Made by a program: the position numbers and the translations under genes
Origin: Prunella strophiata
Lineage: Eukaryota > Chordata > Aves > Passeriformes > Prunellidae
Direction: 5' to 3'
Length of the DNA stretch: 64,000 nt
Assembly (NCBI GenBank): GCA_036583965.1
Contig: JAZBQD010000015.1
Coordinates: 86,926,809-86,990,808, forward strand
Notes under the pieces: generated by a model
The model's database searches: none
What the model was told of the DNA's origin: nothing
Seen by the model: only the letters and a program-made list of their open reading frames with translations
In this document: piece after piece, positions 1-12,339 of the stretch
Layout: every line of letters starts with the position of its first letter
Position numbering within the stretch: the stretch's first letter is position 1

Positions 1-3000
1 AATTTTTACTTCCCGTACTTTGAGTAACTCGTGTATTTATTTAATGCTATATCCTCATTTCGCCAGTTGAGAATTCAAGAGCGAGCTTCCTGGGGCTGAG
101 GAGGCAGGGTTGGGTAGAGTTTGTGCTCAGCAGCAGGCTCCAGCCTAGGCTGAGCTTTGAGCCCATGACTACTCTCCCCAGAGCTGCTGAGCTCACTGCT
201 GCTCCTGACGCCGTGTGTCGCGGTGTGACCTTGTTTGACTCCAGAGCGAAGGAAATGATGCCTCGGTTGACCAGAGCTGTTTGTTTCTAATTCGTCTGCA
301 TTTACATACCCTCCATGTCTGCTTTCCATTAACATGTGAGACTTCAGGGAGGGATCTTTTCACAAACAGTTACCACTGGCCAAACTAAACTCCACTGGGC
401 ACAGTTGGAGACCATCAAGTGCTTTTGAAAAACTGCCTGTGTTTCTCCTTTCAGACCAATTCCCCGCAGAGCCTGTGTGCTGACAAGCAGTCGTGGCCAA
501 TACTCGTGCTTCTCTCCTCCCCACCGGTAAGTTACTGCAAAGTAAAAGGAAAAACCCACTTTGGTGTTGCTTTGTGAGGCTCATAAGCCAGCGTTCATTG
601 GTTGTCCCTTGAGGTGTTTACTCAGATACTCAGCTCTTTGTTGGAAAACGTCCCCTTTTCTATGGAAATTTCCTTCAGTTGGATGCTTTTACGAACAATT
701 ACAGCCTGTGTTATCTGAGCATAATAAAACTAAACGGCTTCCTGTCACCATAACCTCTGTTTAGTTTTTATACTCATAATTTTCCAAATCTTTGTATGGT
801 CTTTACTTTCTCGGACTAATTTTGGAACTAATTCCCTCTTTTGATTTATTTTGTCTCTGTTCAAATGCCTCCTTCAAAAGTTTCTTTTGCAATCTCTCCC
901 TATACATTTTTCTTGTTCCCTTAAACTCTCTTCATTTTTCAGGGTGGAAAAGGTTTAAGCTTTATTTTTCATTTTATTTCTTTAACTAGTACCCTGCCAC
1001 GTTTATTTGAAGAAATAATTATCTCTTAGGGTTGCTACATGTCTTTTGTGTTTCCAACCATCAGTGCATTTCCAGGGAACCACAGATTTATTTTATGGAT
1101 AGAGTGGGAGACACAGGGGGTCCTGTTACTGAGCAGGTGTGTAGCAGATTAGTGAGGAAGCTATTGCTCAATTTAATTACAGCAGCATTCCTCTCTGAAC
1201 CATCAGCTACTACCTGTTTCTGCCCTTTCCAGATCTATTCATCCTCACCTGTAAAGCAGGTTTTAATTATTTTTTTTTTTCTTAGATGTGTAGGTAGTTT
1301 GGGAGCATTACAGTGAAAAATGGATGAAACATTAGACCAATTGTATGATCAAAACTAAAAGAGCTTCAGAGATATTTCTTGCCTGTACACATGCATTTTT
1401 GGGAATAAGGCCCTGGCTGAATATCCTATTGCTCACTAGCAAATGTTTTGTCTCAACGTCAATGCCAGAATTTTAATTGCCTTTCTCCCTGACATTAGAT
1501 ATGTAGTCTAAGAAACTGATGTTGCACTGCAGCTGGAGGCTGACATGAGACTGAAGTGACACATCCTTTGCTGTGGAATATTTTTCTCCAGCTGTTCCTT
1601 TGCGTGGAGGGTTACAGAGACTGCACCTGTGCACGCTGGGGTAGCAGCAGCCCAGGAGGATTCCCTGCCATAACATTTGTCTGAAACACATACTTTCTCC
1701 CTGAGGAAATGGGCTTATGTCAACAAAAGTAGAAACTTCAAAAAAATCTGTGTAGTGCTGGGAAGAGCTAAGCATCTTTGCTCTTAAATATGTGGGGTGA
1801 TTAATTTTGTGTGCCATATTCCTCACACACACATTCTTCTTCTTTTGCCAAAAGCTGAATGTAATTGGCAGCCTGTGAATGTCCATAGTTGCCAGACAGC
1901 TTAAAATTGAGATACTGTGAAATGCAAACAAATGGAAATGTTTCTCCCTTGTGTAAATATGCAAGAATTATTAAGTATTAAATAACACTTGCAAAGAGAA
2001 TCGTTTAAGATGGTCAAAGATGAACCTGAGGTTGTTCTCGTGTACACACCTGGAGTAGGAGTCGAGTTTGAGTGGCCTGGACAAGAGGGTTCTGCCGTAC
2101 AAACTGAATTTGTGCCCCCTTTTTTGGTTAGTGATGTACCAGCTTCCTAAAATAGCTGTAGTAAGATGTAATCCTTCACACAGATACCCTCACATGAGAG
2201 TAAGAGTAACTTATATTCACATAACTTACATTTTTTCCAGATGGACGTAAATCACACTGATCTGAAATACCATTTCTATTGATGTAGATGTGTCCTCACT
2301 GGGGAAGGTGAGGTATAGCTAGGTAGGCAGAACACAAGCAGCTTGTACAGACCAAGAAGATCCAAGATGAGACGGGGACACAGTGAGTCCTGCTGGTACT
2401 CCTACTGTCAGGGCATTAGTGGCCTGCTTCAGTGAAGGAAAATTACTTGTGTGTGCCTTTCTTGTTCTCTCACTCCCTTGCATTTTCGTTTTTTATTTTC
2501 AGATACAGCTTAGCCACAACAGGGCAAAGTGCAAAGGAGCTCCAGATGCTCAGGCAATGGGGGATCTGTTGTCATCTTTGCTGAAAGTCTGTCAGGTAAG
2601 AGATGTTTCTTCTGAGCCTCCATTTACCTTCCTTCCTTTTCTATTCTCAGCTTTATAGCTTACAATATCTTCTGAACATGCACAATTCATAACCATGTGT
2701 CAGTTGAGTGCCCAGGGAACTAAAAAGCTGGTTTTTGTAAAGGTGAAAGGGTAACACAGATACAAGGCAAATTAGAAAAAGAGGTGGCCAAACTCAATTT
2801 AGCTGCAGTCTGAAAATAAAGAAAACTGTGCCAACAGACTGAAAATAGAAATCTTCTTTTACTAAAACACAATTGTACCATTTCTATTTTTGTGAACACA
2901 TCTGCTCAACATTTATATGTATCTTTTGTTATAGATCAAAAATGTTTTTGAGTTATCTCTTCTGACCCACCAATGGCCCACTTTATTTAGCATTCAATTC

Positions 3001-5802
3001 TGTCAGACCCTTCAAAGTGTAGTGTTCCCCAATACTGCCATTAAGTTGAATAATACATGCACATGGTTTAATCCAAGCTGTCTCCAGCAGTTAGTCTCCT
3101 TCTGGAGAGTATCCAGATGTTGCTTGAAAAGCGATGACTGGGAAAGAAATAAACAAATTCACTTGACGAATTGGCCAGCATATCTTTTGTCTCAGCCATC
3201 TTCCACTTCAAAATCTTGTTCAAATAAAATAGTTGTGCTTGAGACATAAGTAGAGCAGACTTTTTCATCCCTGAAGGTCAAGGTTTTGTTAATTGTGTTT
3301 TACCATCTTTTGTAAAGATGATAAAACATAATTATCCCAGGCAAACAGAAGTGGAAACTGAGGCCCAGCTTCTGGGTTAAACTCAGTAGAAAAGCAAAGA
3401 GAGAAACCTAGATAGTCTGGAATATTTGGTCTCCTTCAACTATGAGCAAAATTCCTTTCTACATTAACATCCTGTCTTCAAAACAAAATGTTTCTGTTCA
3501 GAGTGCAAAAACATGGCTAAATCATAGTGCTCACTGCAACTCTGGGCTACCAGGTGGGCAGAAAAAACCCTTTCCCACTGTAAGAGCAGTCCATGTGAGG
3601 AAAAAATTGTTATTCATTTCTGCAGGGAAGATGCTGCAGCATCACTACAAAGCCAAGGAGTTCAGTATTCCTGAAGTGGGTTTGCATGGTTATTTTTTAG
3701 GTTCACTCTCCAATTGCATAACAACATATGCTTTCCCTATTTACAACATTAAAATAGACTGAGATTTTTTAAAAAGTACTCCCACTGTAAATGATATGGC
3801 ACTGATGGTTACTACTGCTACACCCATGTCTTTCTCCTCCAAAGCCAGCTACATGCTGCTTCAATCTGCCATGAAATGCCTGTAATCTCAGAGCCATAAT
3901 GTAACAACAATATGCAAGGAAAGGAACCCAAAGAAAAAGTGTCTGCTTGGCAATCAGAACTTGGAGATTGTCCCTTAAAGTGTTGGTATGTCCCTGGATC
4001 TCCCTAGTGTTTCCAGCAGATATGTTGTGTTGGAAGAAGGAAATGCCTCAGCTAAGCCTGAAGGCACCTGTTGGAAGGTGTTCTAAAAGACAAGGATTGT
4101 CAATAGCTGGGATCAGTCTATGCTGGTGGCAGATGTTTTATGCTTGATAGTGACTGGAAGGAAAATTTCCTACCCAGGAACTGTCAAGCACAAGATGTCT
4201 GCAGTGTATTAAGAGCTTTAGAAATAAAATACCAGGTTGTGATAGAGGGTTGCTTTATGTGAAGCTTCTCTCTCAGTCAAAATAATTTTCAGGAAGAATT
4301 GTTTTTCCTTTTTTAACACCTGTTTTTGACATTTCTGATACAGAAAAGCTTTTTGCTGTAGTCAAAATGACTCTGTTATGATATGTAGATGTAGGTAAGG
4401 TAAGAAGATGTTATAACTGATATGTTTGAGGAGTTCCTGCAAAGAGTTCTTGTACATGAAATAAAGATGCATGCCCTAACACTTCTCAACCTTCCGATAT
4501 CATAAACAAATGTGGAATTGGAAAGGGCAGATTCTCAGCTGTGAGCCAGGATTAAAACAAGCAGCAAAGCCTATCTTCTCTGAGCTTCACTTTGTGCTAT
4601 TCCCCCCTCCCCCCTTGCCCAGCACCTCCACCACTGTGAGGATTTTAAACCAGTTGCCCATACTAAATCCTGGACCTGAAACCAGCGTGATGCTGCGGAC
4701 ATGAAGAATCTTTCATTTTGGTGGATGATGGTTTTCAGAAAGAGCAGAGCCCTTCTGCACCTGTGCAGAGGCTTGGACAGCCACAGAAAGGTCCTGGTGG
4801 AAATGAATTGGTGGACAGAGAGCAGGTGATGAGGTTAAAAGTGCATGATGGCTGTGGTTCACCACTCGGGTATCAGCAATGCGGACATGCCTCTGTCTGT
4901 TTGGATTCCAGTCACACGACTCTGAATGCACCTGTCTAAATTAAGGGGCTGCTCAAACCTTGAGCTGTCCTCAGCAAGACACCCCAAACCCTCCCAGATT
5001 CACCTTCAACACTCACTGGGTACTGCTGCAGTGGATGGCAAGGAACTGTTCTTAAGAAATGAAGTCTGGAGAGAAACGAGTCTTCTGTGTGATTATTTCA
5101 TACTTTTTGGCTTCTCTGATTCAGCCTAGAGCTGAACCTCTCCCTTCTCTCCCACTTCCCATTCGCCCCACGAGGCCTTCCCTGACCTTGCAATCCACCC
5201 ACAGTTTCCATGTTACTGTCAGCCTCCTTTCACTTGACTGATGAGAAATATGTGATTATTCAACACATCATCAAAACGGCCAGAGCAAATGAAGGAGAAA
5301 TCTGGAAAGTATTTATAGAAAATCTGTAAACAATCATTGCAATCCAGCTATTCAAAGCTGTGCACACATTAGCTTATTAGCTGTAGAGCTGTCAGATTCT
5401 CTTTTGTTATTTCACCTTTTTTAAAATTTAAGGGCTGCTTTGTTACATTCACAGCCATTTTGTATTTCAGAGACTTCTGTTAGCAGACACAATTTCTTTT
5501 TTGAGCTACAATAAGTGAGATTTTCTTTCCTTATGACTACACATCATTTCATTGACTTCAGAGGTTTGACAAGCACCGATTAACTGATGTTCCCTGTGTG
5601 CTAAAAGGCTTCTTGAGGCAGCTTCAAGCACACACATCTGATTGCTGCGTACAGCTCAACATCAGACTCAGATAAGCGGGAAGGAGGAGGTGAGAAGGGA
5701 AAAGCTGTGAAGCTCTTCTGGAAAACAGCACAATGCAGTGGTGGGGTACACGTTGCAAAGTCTCCCTTTTCTCTGCAAGAGGCTGAGGTGTTTCTTACTC
5801 AC
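1..5802 (-). other. ADTRP: ADTRP intron 3, 5' part (rest outside window)
   Basis: This stretch follows the exon 3 donor (GTGAGT on the minus strand at 5797-5802) and is read as the start of a long intron 3. I looked for the next ADTRP coding exon on the minus strand and did not find it. No CR1 copy stands out. Open frames here are short and match no family I know. Positions 5260-5570 are AT-rich and look constrained (listed separately). Otherwise I see only unremarkable intronic DNA. Confidence 0.7.
5260..5570. other. Candidate conserved noncoding element in ADTRP intron 3
   Basis: The block is AT-rich, free of simple repeats and transposon sequence, and rich in homeodomain-like TAAT/ATTA cores and short palindromic words such as 'agcttattagct' near 5370. 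That texture is typical of vertebrate conserved noncoding elements. Conservation cannot be seen from one sequence, so this is only a candidate lying about 230 bp downstream of exon 3. Confidence 0.25.
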
Positions 5803-5904
5803 CATAGCATGATTTAACCAGAGCGGGATGACTCCATCCAGGCTTTTGGGGTAAACCAGCTCTCGGTTGTAGGTATACAGTGTCCAAAAGGATATACACA
5901 CAAA
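5803..5904 (-). CDS. ADTRP: ADTRP exon 3 (residues 97-130)
   Basis: This 102-bp exon encodes 34 whole codons on the minus strand, starting FVCISFWTLY and ending PLWLNHAM. It follows a pyrimidine-rich acceptor ending TTCCAG (5905-5910) and is followed by a GTGAGT donor (5797-5802). The AIG1/FAR-17a/ADTRP family carries the pattern YNRELVYPK...D.VIP.WLNHAM at this point. The match to ADTRP is closer than to AIG1 (which has YDREMIYPK and GWLNHGM). The histidine of WLNHAM, residue 128 in this model, corresponds to the family's catalytic histidine; ADTRP and AIG1 are membrane threonine hydrolases of fatty-acid esters of hydroxy fatty acids. The hydrophobic stretch at its start continues the membrane segment begun in exon 2. 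No stop or frameshift is present. Confidence 0.93.
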
Positions 5905-7338
5905 CTGGAACCAAAATGCAAATGAAGAAATTTTTAAAATTGAAATTTAAAAATGGAACACAAACATAACTGATAGGATTCGGTTAGTGCTTTCATTTCC
6001 GAGAAGGCAAAATGTCTCCATGCTTTTTTACATGAAAAATGATGACACTGCCAGATAAACTCATGTTATCTCACATTTACTCAGAGATGCAGTGTTCTGT
6101 GTTGATACTGAGAGAAAAAAAAATAAACCCTGCTTTATAAACTGCCAACACTGACATTTTCTGTGGAATCTGAGATTAGCTGCTGCTTTTTTTTTCTCTT
6201 TCCCTTTCCCTTTGCAGATGAAATCTTTTGATGGTCAAGTAGTTCTGCTCAAGGGACTGTCTGTCAAACCTTTGTTTTGCTCAGTAACAAAGTAAAAACA
6301 GATCTTGATAAGGCAGTTCACATAAACTTACCCTTTACCTTCACAACTCATAAGCCTAATTCCTAAACTGCAGGGTGAAAGCTGTACACTGTGGGCATCC
6401 ATTTCTTTCCCCAATAAATCAGGAGTTACAGTAGGGACAACTTACTGGAGGAAATGGTCCCTGGTATCTGTTACTGACACCTGGAAGCTGATTAGTAATT
6501 TTTGGCTTGGCTTTGTATTTGAGTACACTTTGTGCTTGGGATTAGAAATCAGGGGTGTGAGATGCTGGAAGAGTGAGACTGTGCCACAGTCCTGCAGGCA
6601 TGGAGAAGATGCCTGGTGGGATATCAGAGCAGCATGGTGAACACTCTGACTCCATCCCTGGCAGGGTTTTTTTTATGGAGCCAGCTAGCTGAGCTGCTTG
6701 TGGACCATGTTTAAGCAGTGTTTCTCAGCCCTCTGAGATTCAGTGGTGGCTGCAGGCATCACTCTCACAGAGCGTACCTACATGTATAAATAACCCATCA
6801 GTTCCTGTCCCACCCACGGCATTTTGATAAACAGCATTGTCTGTGAGGGAGTAGGTGATCCATGATGAATCTGACGTAGGCTGTGACTATAATTATTTTT
6901 TCCGTGAATCTGTTTCTCTCCAGTGCTTATTTAAAGCTACTCTGGCATCAAAGAAGGAGATGTGAGGTTTTGCTGCCTCTTAGGTACCCTCTCGTGTCCT
7001 CCTGACCTGTGCTGCCCTTTAGAGAAAAGCCCTAAGTTGATAAATCCACAGCTATTTGGACCATGAGATTAACAGAGAGGTTACACCTCATTCACCCTTT
7101 GGGGTCAATCTGTGTCCACTTGAGGACAGCAACCCCAATGTTTGTGCAAGAGGCTTTGCTCTCAACCACGACAGGCTCAGCATTGTTTCTTCTTCTAAAT
7201 GGTCCAAATCCATTCCAAATTCAATGGTAAAAGAAAGCCCTTAGTTCTTATCTATTTCATACACATACTTCTGGTACTACACACCCCTAATCATTTATGC
7301 AAACGTTATTTTCACATACAGAGACAAAGGGTACTTAC
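5905..7338 (-). other. ADTRP: ADTRP intron 2
   Basis: The intron runs from a consensus donor GTAAGT (7333-7338, minus strand) to the TTCCAG acceptor of exon 3. At about 1.4 kb it is the shortest intron seen. It holds a short pyrimidine-rich run near 6187-6215 and no transposon that I can recognise. Reading frames inside it are short and not family-like. Confidence 0.88.
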
Positions 7339-7473
7339 TGTGGACACTGGGAAAGCCAGGACACTGAAAAGAAGGTCTCTGCTGGAAATTATGCACTTAG
7401 CACATCGCAGTTTCTTAATTAGTCTCAACACATCAGCCAGGAAGGACACCCCATAGAAGACAGCCTGCAAAAT
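7339..7473 (-). CDS. ADTRP: ADTRP exon 2 (residues 52-96)
   Basis: This 135-bp exon encodes 45 whole codons on the minus strand, beginning ILQAVFYGVSFLADVL and ending LLFSVLAFPVST. The acceptor reads TTACTTTAG and the donor GTAAGT. The segment RDLLFSVLAFPVST is diagnostic of the AIG1/ADTRP family. Residues about 46-67 (shared with exon 1) form a membrane helix, then comes a basic loop (RLIKKLRCAKC), then the next helix from about residue 83 that runs into exon 3. A methionine-first search misses this exon because it has no internal ATG in frame; I found it from the splice signals and the family pattern. It joins exon 1 (ending LTVLNL) and exon 3 (starting FVCISF) without a phase change. Confidence 0.93.
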
Positions 7474-9035
7474 CTAAAGTAATTACACCTAATGAGGGAA
7501 ACTCATCCAGCTTTCATTAGCATGTTCCTCAATGAAATCTGTTCTTGCTCTTCAGGGAGTTGTTTTGCTCATGAGCAGCAAGCCTGTGTGAGGGAAATAG
7601 CTGTTGGCTAAATCTCTTTTACTAACCCAAACTGATTAAATAAAGTTGGTTAGGAGATAACTTTACCAGTATCCCAGTTAATAGACTAAACAGAGATGTG
7701 TGATGTGATTCAGATGGGTGAAGTGAAGGGACAAGTTGAAAGCCAGCTCCATCACACTTCCTATGTTAATGGTTGACCACTGGATATATCTGAGCAGGAG
7801 AGAACAAATTATGCCAGGACATTTTTACTGTAAAGCAATTGCTAGATAGCTTTTCCACTATTTAGCTAACACAGGGTTCTTCTTTCTAGGGACTCACAGT
7901 GCAATTGATCTCAGTGCCAAGTAGCTCAAAATGATCTAAGGTGAGAATTAGGTGCAGAAGTTACAAAAACAGAACCTCTTTTGCTGAACTCAAAGGGATT
8001 CAAGAAAGGATTTAAAGTGCTTAGAAGCAAAGATCCAGAAGTCAACAACTAAAAATGAAGTTTTACTTAAGTTTAAATGAAACTGTTTCTAACTAATGAA
8101 TTTTAGGATTAGGAGGCTGTGTCTTGAAGTTTTTTTCCTTCTTTCTTTAAATCATTTATAGGTAGTGAGAGTGGAATTTTTTGGGGTAGACACTAAAGGA
8201 TTTGGTACAGAATTAGATACATGCACAGCGACAAAACAGAGTTCTCCAAATTATGTGTAAAATTGTCATATTACTGTGTTTTAAACCAATATTGCTTTTC
8301 TAATTGCTTCATTTTCTCTCCTAATACTACACAGCAGATCAAGATGAATCAGATTTGTCAGACATGCAAAAGCAGAATAGAACCTTGCAGAAAAATACTT
8401 TTCTCACTGTCTCGCATTTAGCACCAAGTCAGTTCAGTTCACTTAACTCATGGAGTCACCTCTTCTTTTTAAGGCTAGGTTGTCCCAGAGTAATGCAATG
8501 TGGGAAATACAGCCTACTGCAAACACTGGATCAGCTAGTGATGCTTAAATGGAAAGAGGGCTACAGCTTTCAGGATGAGATCTCTTTTGCCATGATCTTA
8601 CTCTGACTCAGATATTTATTTAGAGCTAATGTCTCTGAAGTTGTGGCTGGTTATTTCATCAGTTTCTGAAGAAGCTGAAAAGGGTGGTGCTTGGGAGGGG
8701 ACAGGATTAGTGCAATGTTTTTCCATCAGAAATTCCTTTATTATCAAAATATATGAGGGGAGGAGGAGACTATGATTTCACCATGCCTGTTGTCAAACAA
8801 GGGTTTCTGCAAACTTTGGTTTCCAGAGACTGAGTCTTCCTGGGCAACAAAATTACCACAGTTTGCAGTTATCTGCAACCATCCCCAAACATTTTGCTTC
8901 TTCCCCAGCACAGGGAAAAGATACAGTCTTCCTTCCCTATCTTTTCCACAGCCCAGAGAGCCATGACAGTAAGTACCACTGTTGGATTGTCCCTCTCCCT
9001 GTGCAGACCCACGGCAGTGGAGGTGGGGAGATGCT

Positions 9036-9090
9036 GGCACAGGCTGGGTAACTGGCCCAGGGTCACACAGGACCAGGAACCAGAGGTTGT
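9036..9090 (-). repeat. Possible ancient MIR/core-SINE fragment
   Basis: The plus strand reads 'ggtaactggcccagggtca' followed by 'cacaggaccagg'. This resembles the reverse complement of the MIR core, where 'gctgtgtgaccttgggca' is typical. Only about 50 bp look similar, so chance similarity is quite possible. A profile search with the MIR model would settle it. Confidence 0.2.
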
Positions 9091-9163
9091 GCATAACCCA
9101 GTTCAGCTGCAGAGCCACATGTTTCCTATCAAGGCCTAGGGTGATCAGATATATCTTTACATT

Positions 9164-9249
9164 AAAAAAAAAAAAAAAAAAAAAAAACAAAACAAAACAA
9201 AAAAAAAAAAAAAAAAAAAAACAAAACAAAAACACAAAGAAAACAACCA
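9164..9249. repeat. A-rich tract with CAAAA interruptions
   Basis: Two uninterrupted A runs, 24 bases at 9164-9187 and 23 bases at 9199-9221, are separated and flanked by CAAAA units. Such a tract could be an old poly(A) tail of a retroposed element or a slippage product. No recognisable retroposon precedes it apart from the doubtful MIR-like piece at 9036. Confidence 0.9.
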
Positions 9250-10245
9250 AGCAGCTTCATCAGAACCCACACTGGTTTTTGTTCAATTCTGACACACCCA
9301 AAGCAGCTCTTTCGAGTGTGATCTTTCCCTCCCCATTATCACAATTAGTAGGCACTATTTCAGTCAGTAGGGATTCAGCCCTCCAAGCCATGGGTCTGGT
9401 TCAGTAAAGTCCATGCTGGGGTGCAGTGTACACAAACACATGCTCAGCCCAAATGTCTGTCCCAATCTTTGGCCTCACCAGGACACCAACACCGAGTCCT
9501 CAAAGAGCTAAGAAAAGCCTGGTAATAAACAGAAGCTCTTGTTACACCCTGTAGAGTCAGCAGTAATTTTCTGTAAAAGGCATGAAAAATGAACGTGAGG
9601 GTGGTGACAGTCCAGTGACACATGGTGACTAATTGCCAATAAAGCAATTAGGGAGAAGCCTGGTTCCCAGAGGATGGGGCTATTATTATCTTGTTCATGG
9701 TCAGCCTTACATTAATCATGGGACAGGGATAGGCTGCTTCTTTCCCCGCTTCAAAATTAACTAAAATAAACATTACTGAAAAGAAACAGTCCCAAAACAG
9801 CCACATTCTCAGCCTGGTAAATATTCTGTTATACACAGGGGAGGACAATGTTATCTTCTGTATGGAAAATTCTTATCTGAATGTGTAACCTGACCCATTT
9901 CTCTGGCTAAACATGGAGAAGAACAACTCCTGAAGAAGTCTGAACTTAGCCTAAGGAGCCTGGGTTTGTGCTGCTGTAACTCTACCCTTGTTCATCACCA
10001 TAGTTTCAGAGGTGTTTCAGAAATTTAGTGATCACCCTTGTATTTCCAAGAGCAATGGAAGGTTATACAAGTAATTTTCAAACCAGAAAACTGAACTTAG
10101 CTAGGATCATCCCTAGTACTGCACAGTCTGGCATTGTACACCCCCAGTAGATTAAAATCTGAGCTTCAAACCCATTGGGGTTATTCTGGTAAAAAAAGGT
10201 GCATCCAAATCTTGTGGCCCTCCATTAAAGGGAAAATGTTGACAT

Positions 10246-10269
10246 TAAAAAAAAAATATATATATATAT
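10246..10269. repeat. Short A run followed by (TA)n
   Basis: A run of A (10246-10256) is followed by alternating TA to 10269. It is a small simple repeat inside ADTRP intron 1. Confidence 0.9.
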
Positions 10270-12339
10270 GTGAAAACATCAAATTATTCCAGATGTCCTG
10301 TGAATTTCCCAAGCAGCAGTGCTGGCACTCACAAATCCATTGCAGGCGCTCATGGAATATAAATCCACTGGCTGTAAATAGAAAGGATTCCCTAAAGTGT
10401 TCCCACACGAACAGAAGGAAGACTGGAAGCATTCAGAAAGCTAATGATTAACCCAAAGAGGAGAATATGGATATGATTATCCCTGCTGGAGAGAGGCTGC
10501 TTTCCCCTCTAGACCCTGCAGAGTTCCATGGTGCTGGGTGCTGTAGAAACATTTAATTTGGCCAGATCAGTTTTCCAAACTGAGGCTCCCAGTGACAAAG
10601 ACAAAGCTCAATTTTTATCTGGTGCAGTGATCAAAAGGGTGTTTCTGTTTAACTAACCTAACATGATTTACTTTTGTGTATAAGATCTTGCCATATGTGT
10701 ATATTGAAATCTCCAACTAGTACAAATAAATCGGGCTCCAAACTCTGCCCTTTAGGGAGGGATAAATCCAATATTCTCAGCAAGTTATTAGACATAAAAG
10801 TCAACATTTAGTGTAGACACACATCCATTCACATGATAGTGTCTTGGAAAATATCTTTACTAAATGCTGGGCCTATTCTGAAATAAATACAAAGCAGCTT
10901 TCAGGACAATTGACAAGTATTTCCATTATGAAAGACAAAAGTGTAAGGAATAAACTTACACTGTGGGGCAGGAACACAATTAATAGTTTTTAAAGGTGCA
11001 GTGTGCTCATTATGCAGTGATTTACTAATGGATTTACAGCAGTGAGCAGATTTTTATGAGCTCAGATATTTCAGGCAATGAATGATTCTGCTGCACTCTT
11101 TTGTGTCACAGATGAATGAAATTAATACAAAACTGGTTTTATCTGTCATTTCTGCTTCTTCAAAGAACCTCTTTGATACAAAGCCCACTTATCCTTTTTT
11201 TCCCCCTACAAAAATATTTCCTTACTGAATCTTGATTGCTATGACCATTAAGAAGATGAATCTGAGGCAATGTCAGAGATGTAGCTCTCTTGGGAGAGCC
11301 ACATGACTAGCAAGGAATTGAATGAGGTGCTAAAAGAGGGTCATATCTAGAAGGAATTCTTCCAGCATCTCTCTAACAAAACTGGGAGACAAGCAGCATT
11401 TCCATCCCCAGATAATGTTACTTTTCCCAGTATTTCTATTTCAGATCACAGTGAGGTGGCCAGAGCAGCTTTCCACAGAAAGAAATTTTTAAATGATATT
11501 CCAAAGAAATAAGAGAAATTTTGGAGGGAAAATTTCCAAGTGATTCAGACAGCCAGTGCCAGAAGCCAGGCAATCCCAGTTTGGCAGGACACAGGGAAAA
11601 GAGCTGGACAAAGGCTGTCTCTGTGTTCCTGGCTCCGGGGAAGCCTCCAAGGCAGTGCCCAGGCCTCCCAGCACAGCAGATCCACTGAACCAGAACAGCC
11701 CAGGGTGAAGCTTTTGCCTGCTCTTCTTCCCCTCGACCACAACTCCCAAGATCCCCAGGTGTTTTCTAGGAATATGTCCTGACTGACAGAAATTCAGTGT
11801 GTTGGATGTGCACCCAATAGACAAGTGTGGTTGACAGGTACCTCTTGTTCCTCGAGGTTCCTCAGCAACAACAGGGAGTGGGTCAATGCCAGACCATGGG
11901 ATGAGTCCTTTAAGTCCAGGGCAGGTCCACAGAGAGCACTACAGTATGTGGGGCATGTTGTCTTCTCACTCTCTTCCTCTCTTATACAGCAGCTCAAGAA
12001 CCTTTTTTGCCACCTCTTTGCTGCTGCTTTACCAAAAAATGCTGCCCAGTTCAGCAGGAGAAGGGGGGTCACAGCATTTCTTTCCCCAATGCCTCTTCAT
12101 TTTTGAATGAAATGTAGCAATCCTTTCTTGAAATAAATAAATCTCTGAAGAAGAAGGACTACCATACCATGAAGGAGTAATTTTGCACACCTTTTCCTAT
12201 TGCCACATTTTCTGCATGAGATAGGCAATATCTTCAGCCCAAACCATTTCCCTTTCGGCTGGCAGCTCCATTTTAGCATTGGGATCAGATCAATGAGTGG
12301 TTAAAATTTGGGAGTCAAAGGATTGGGGAAGTGGAGTAA

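Noticed and set aside
4820..4900. Minus-strand words PHC-stop-YPSG that look like the RPHSYPS motif of ADTRP exon 4
   Set aside because: An in-frame stop splits the motif and the following residues do not match the family, so the likeness is chance.
8744..9407. Long frames on both strands encoding poly-Lys or poly-Phe
   Set aside because: They are translations of the A-rich tract at 9164-9249.
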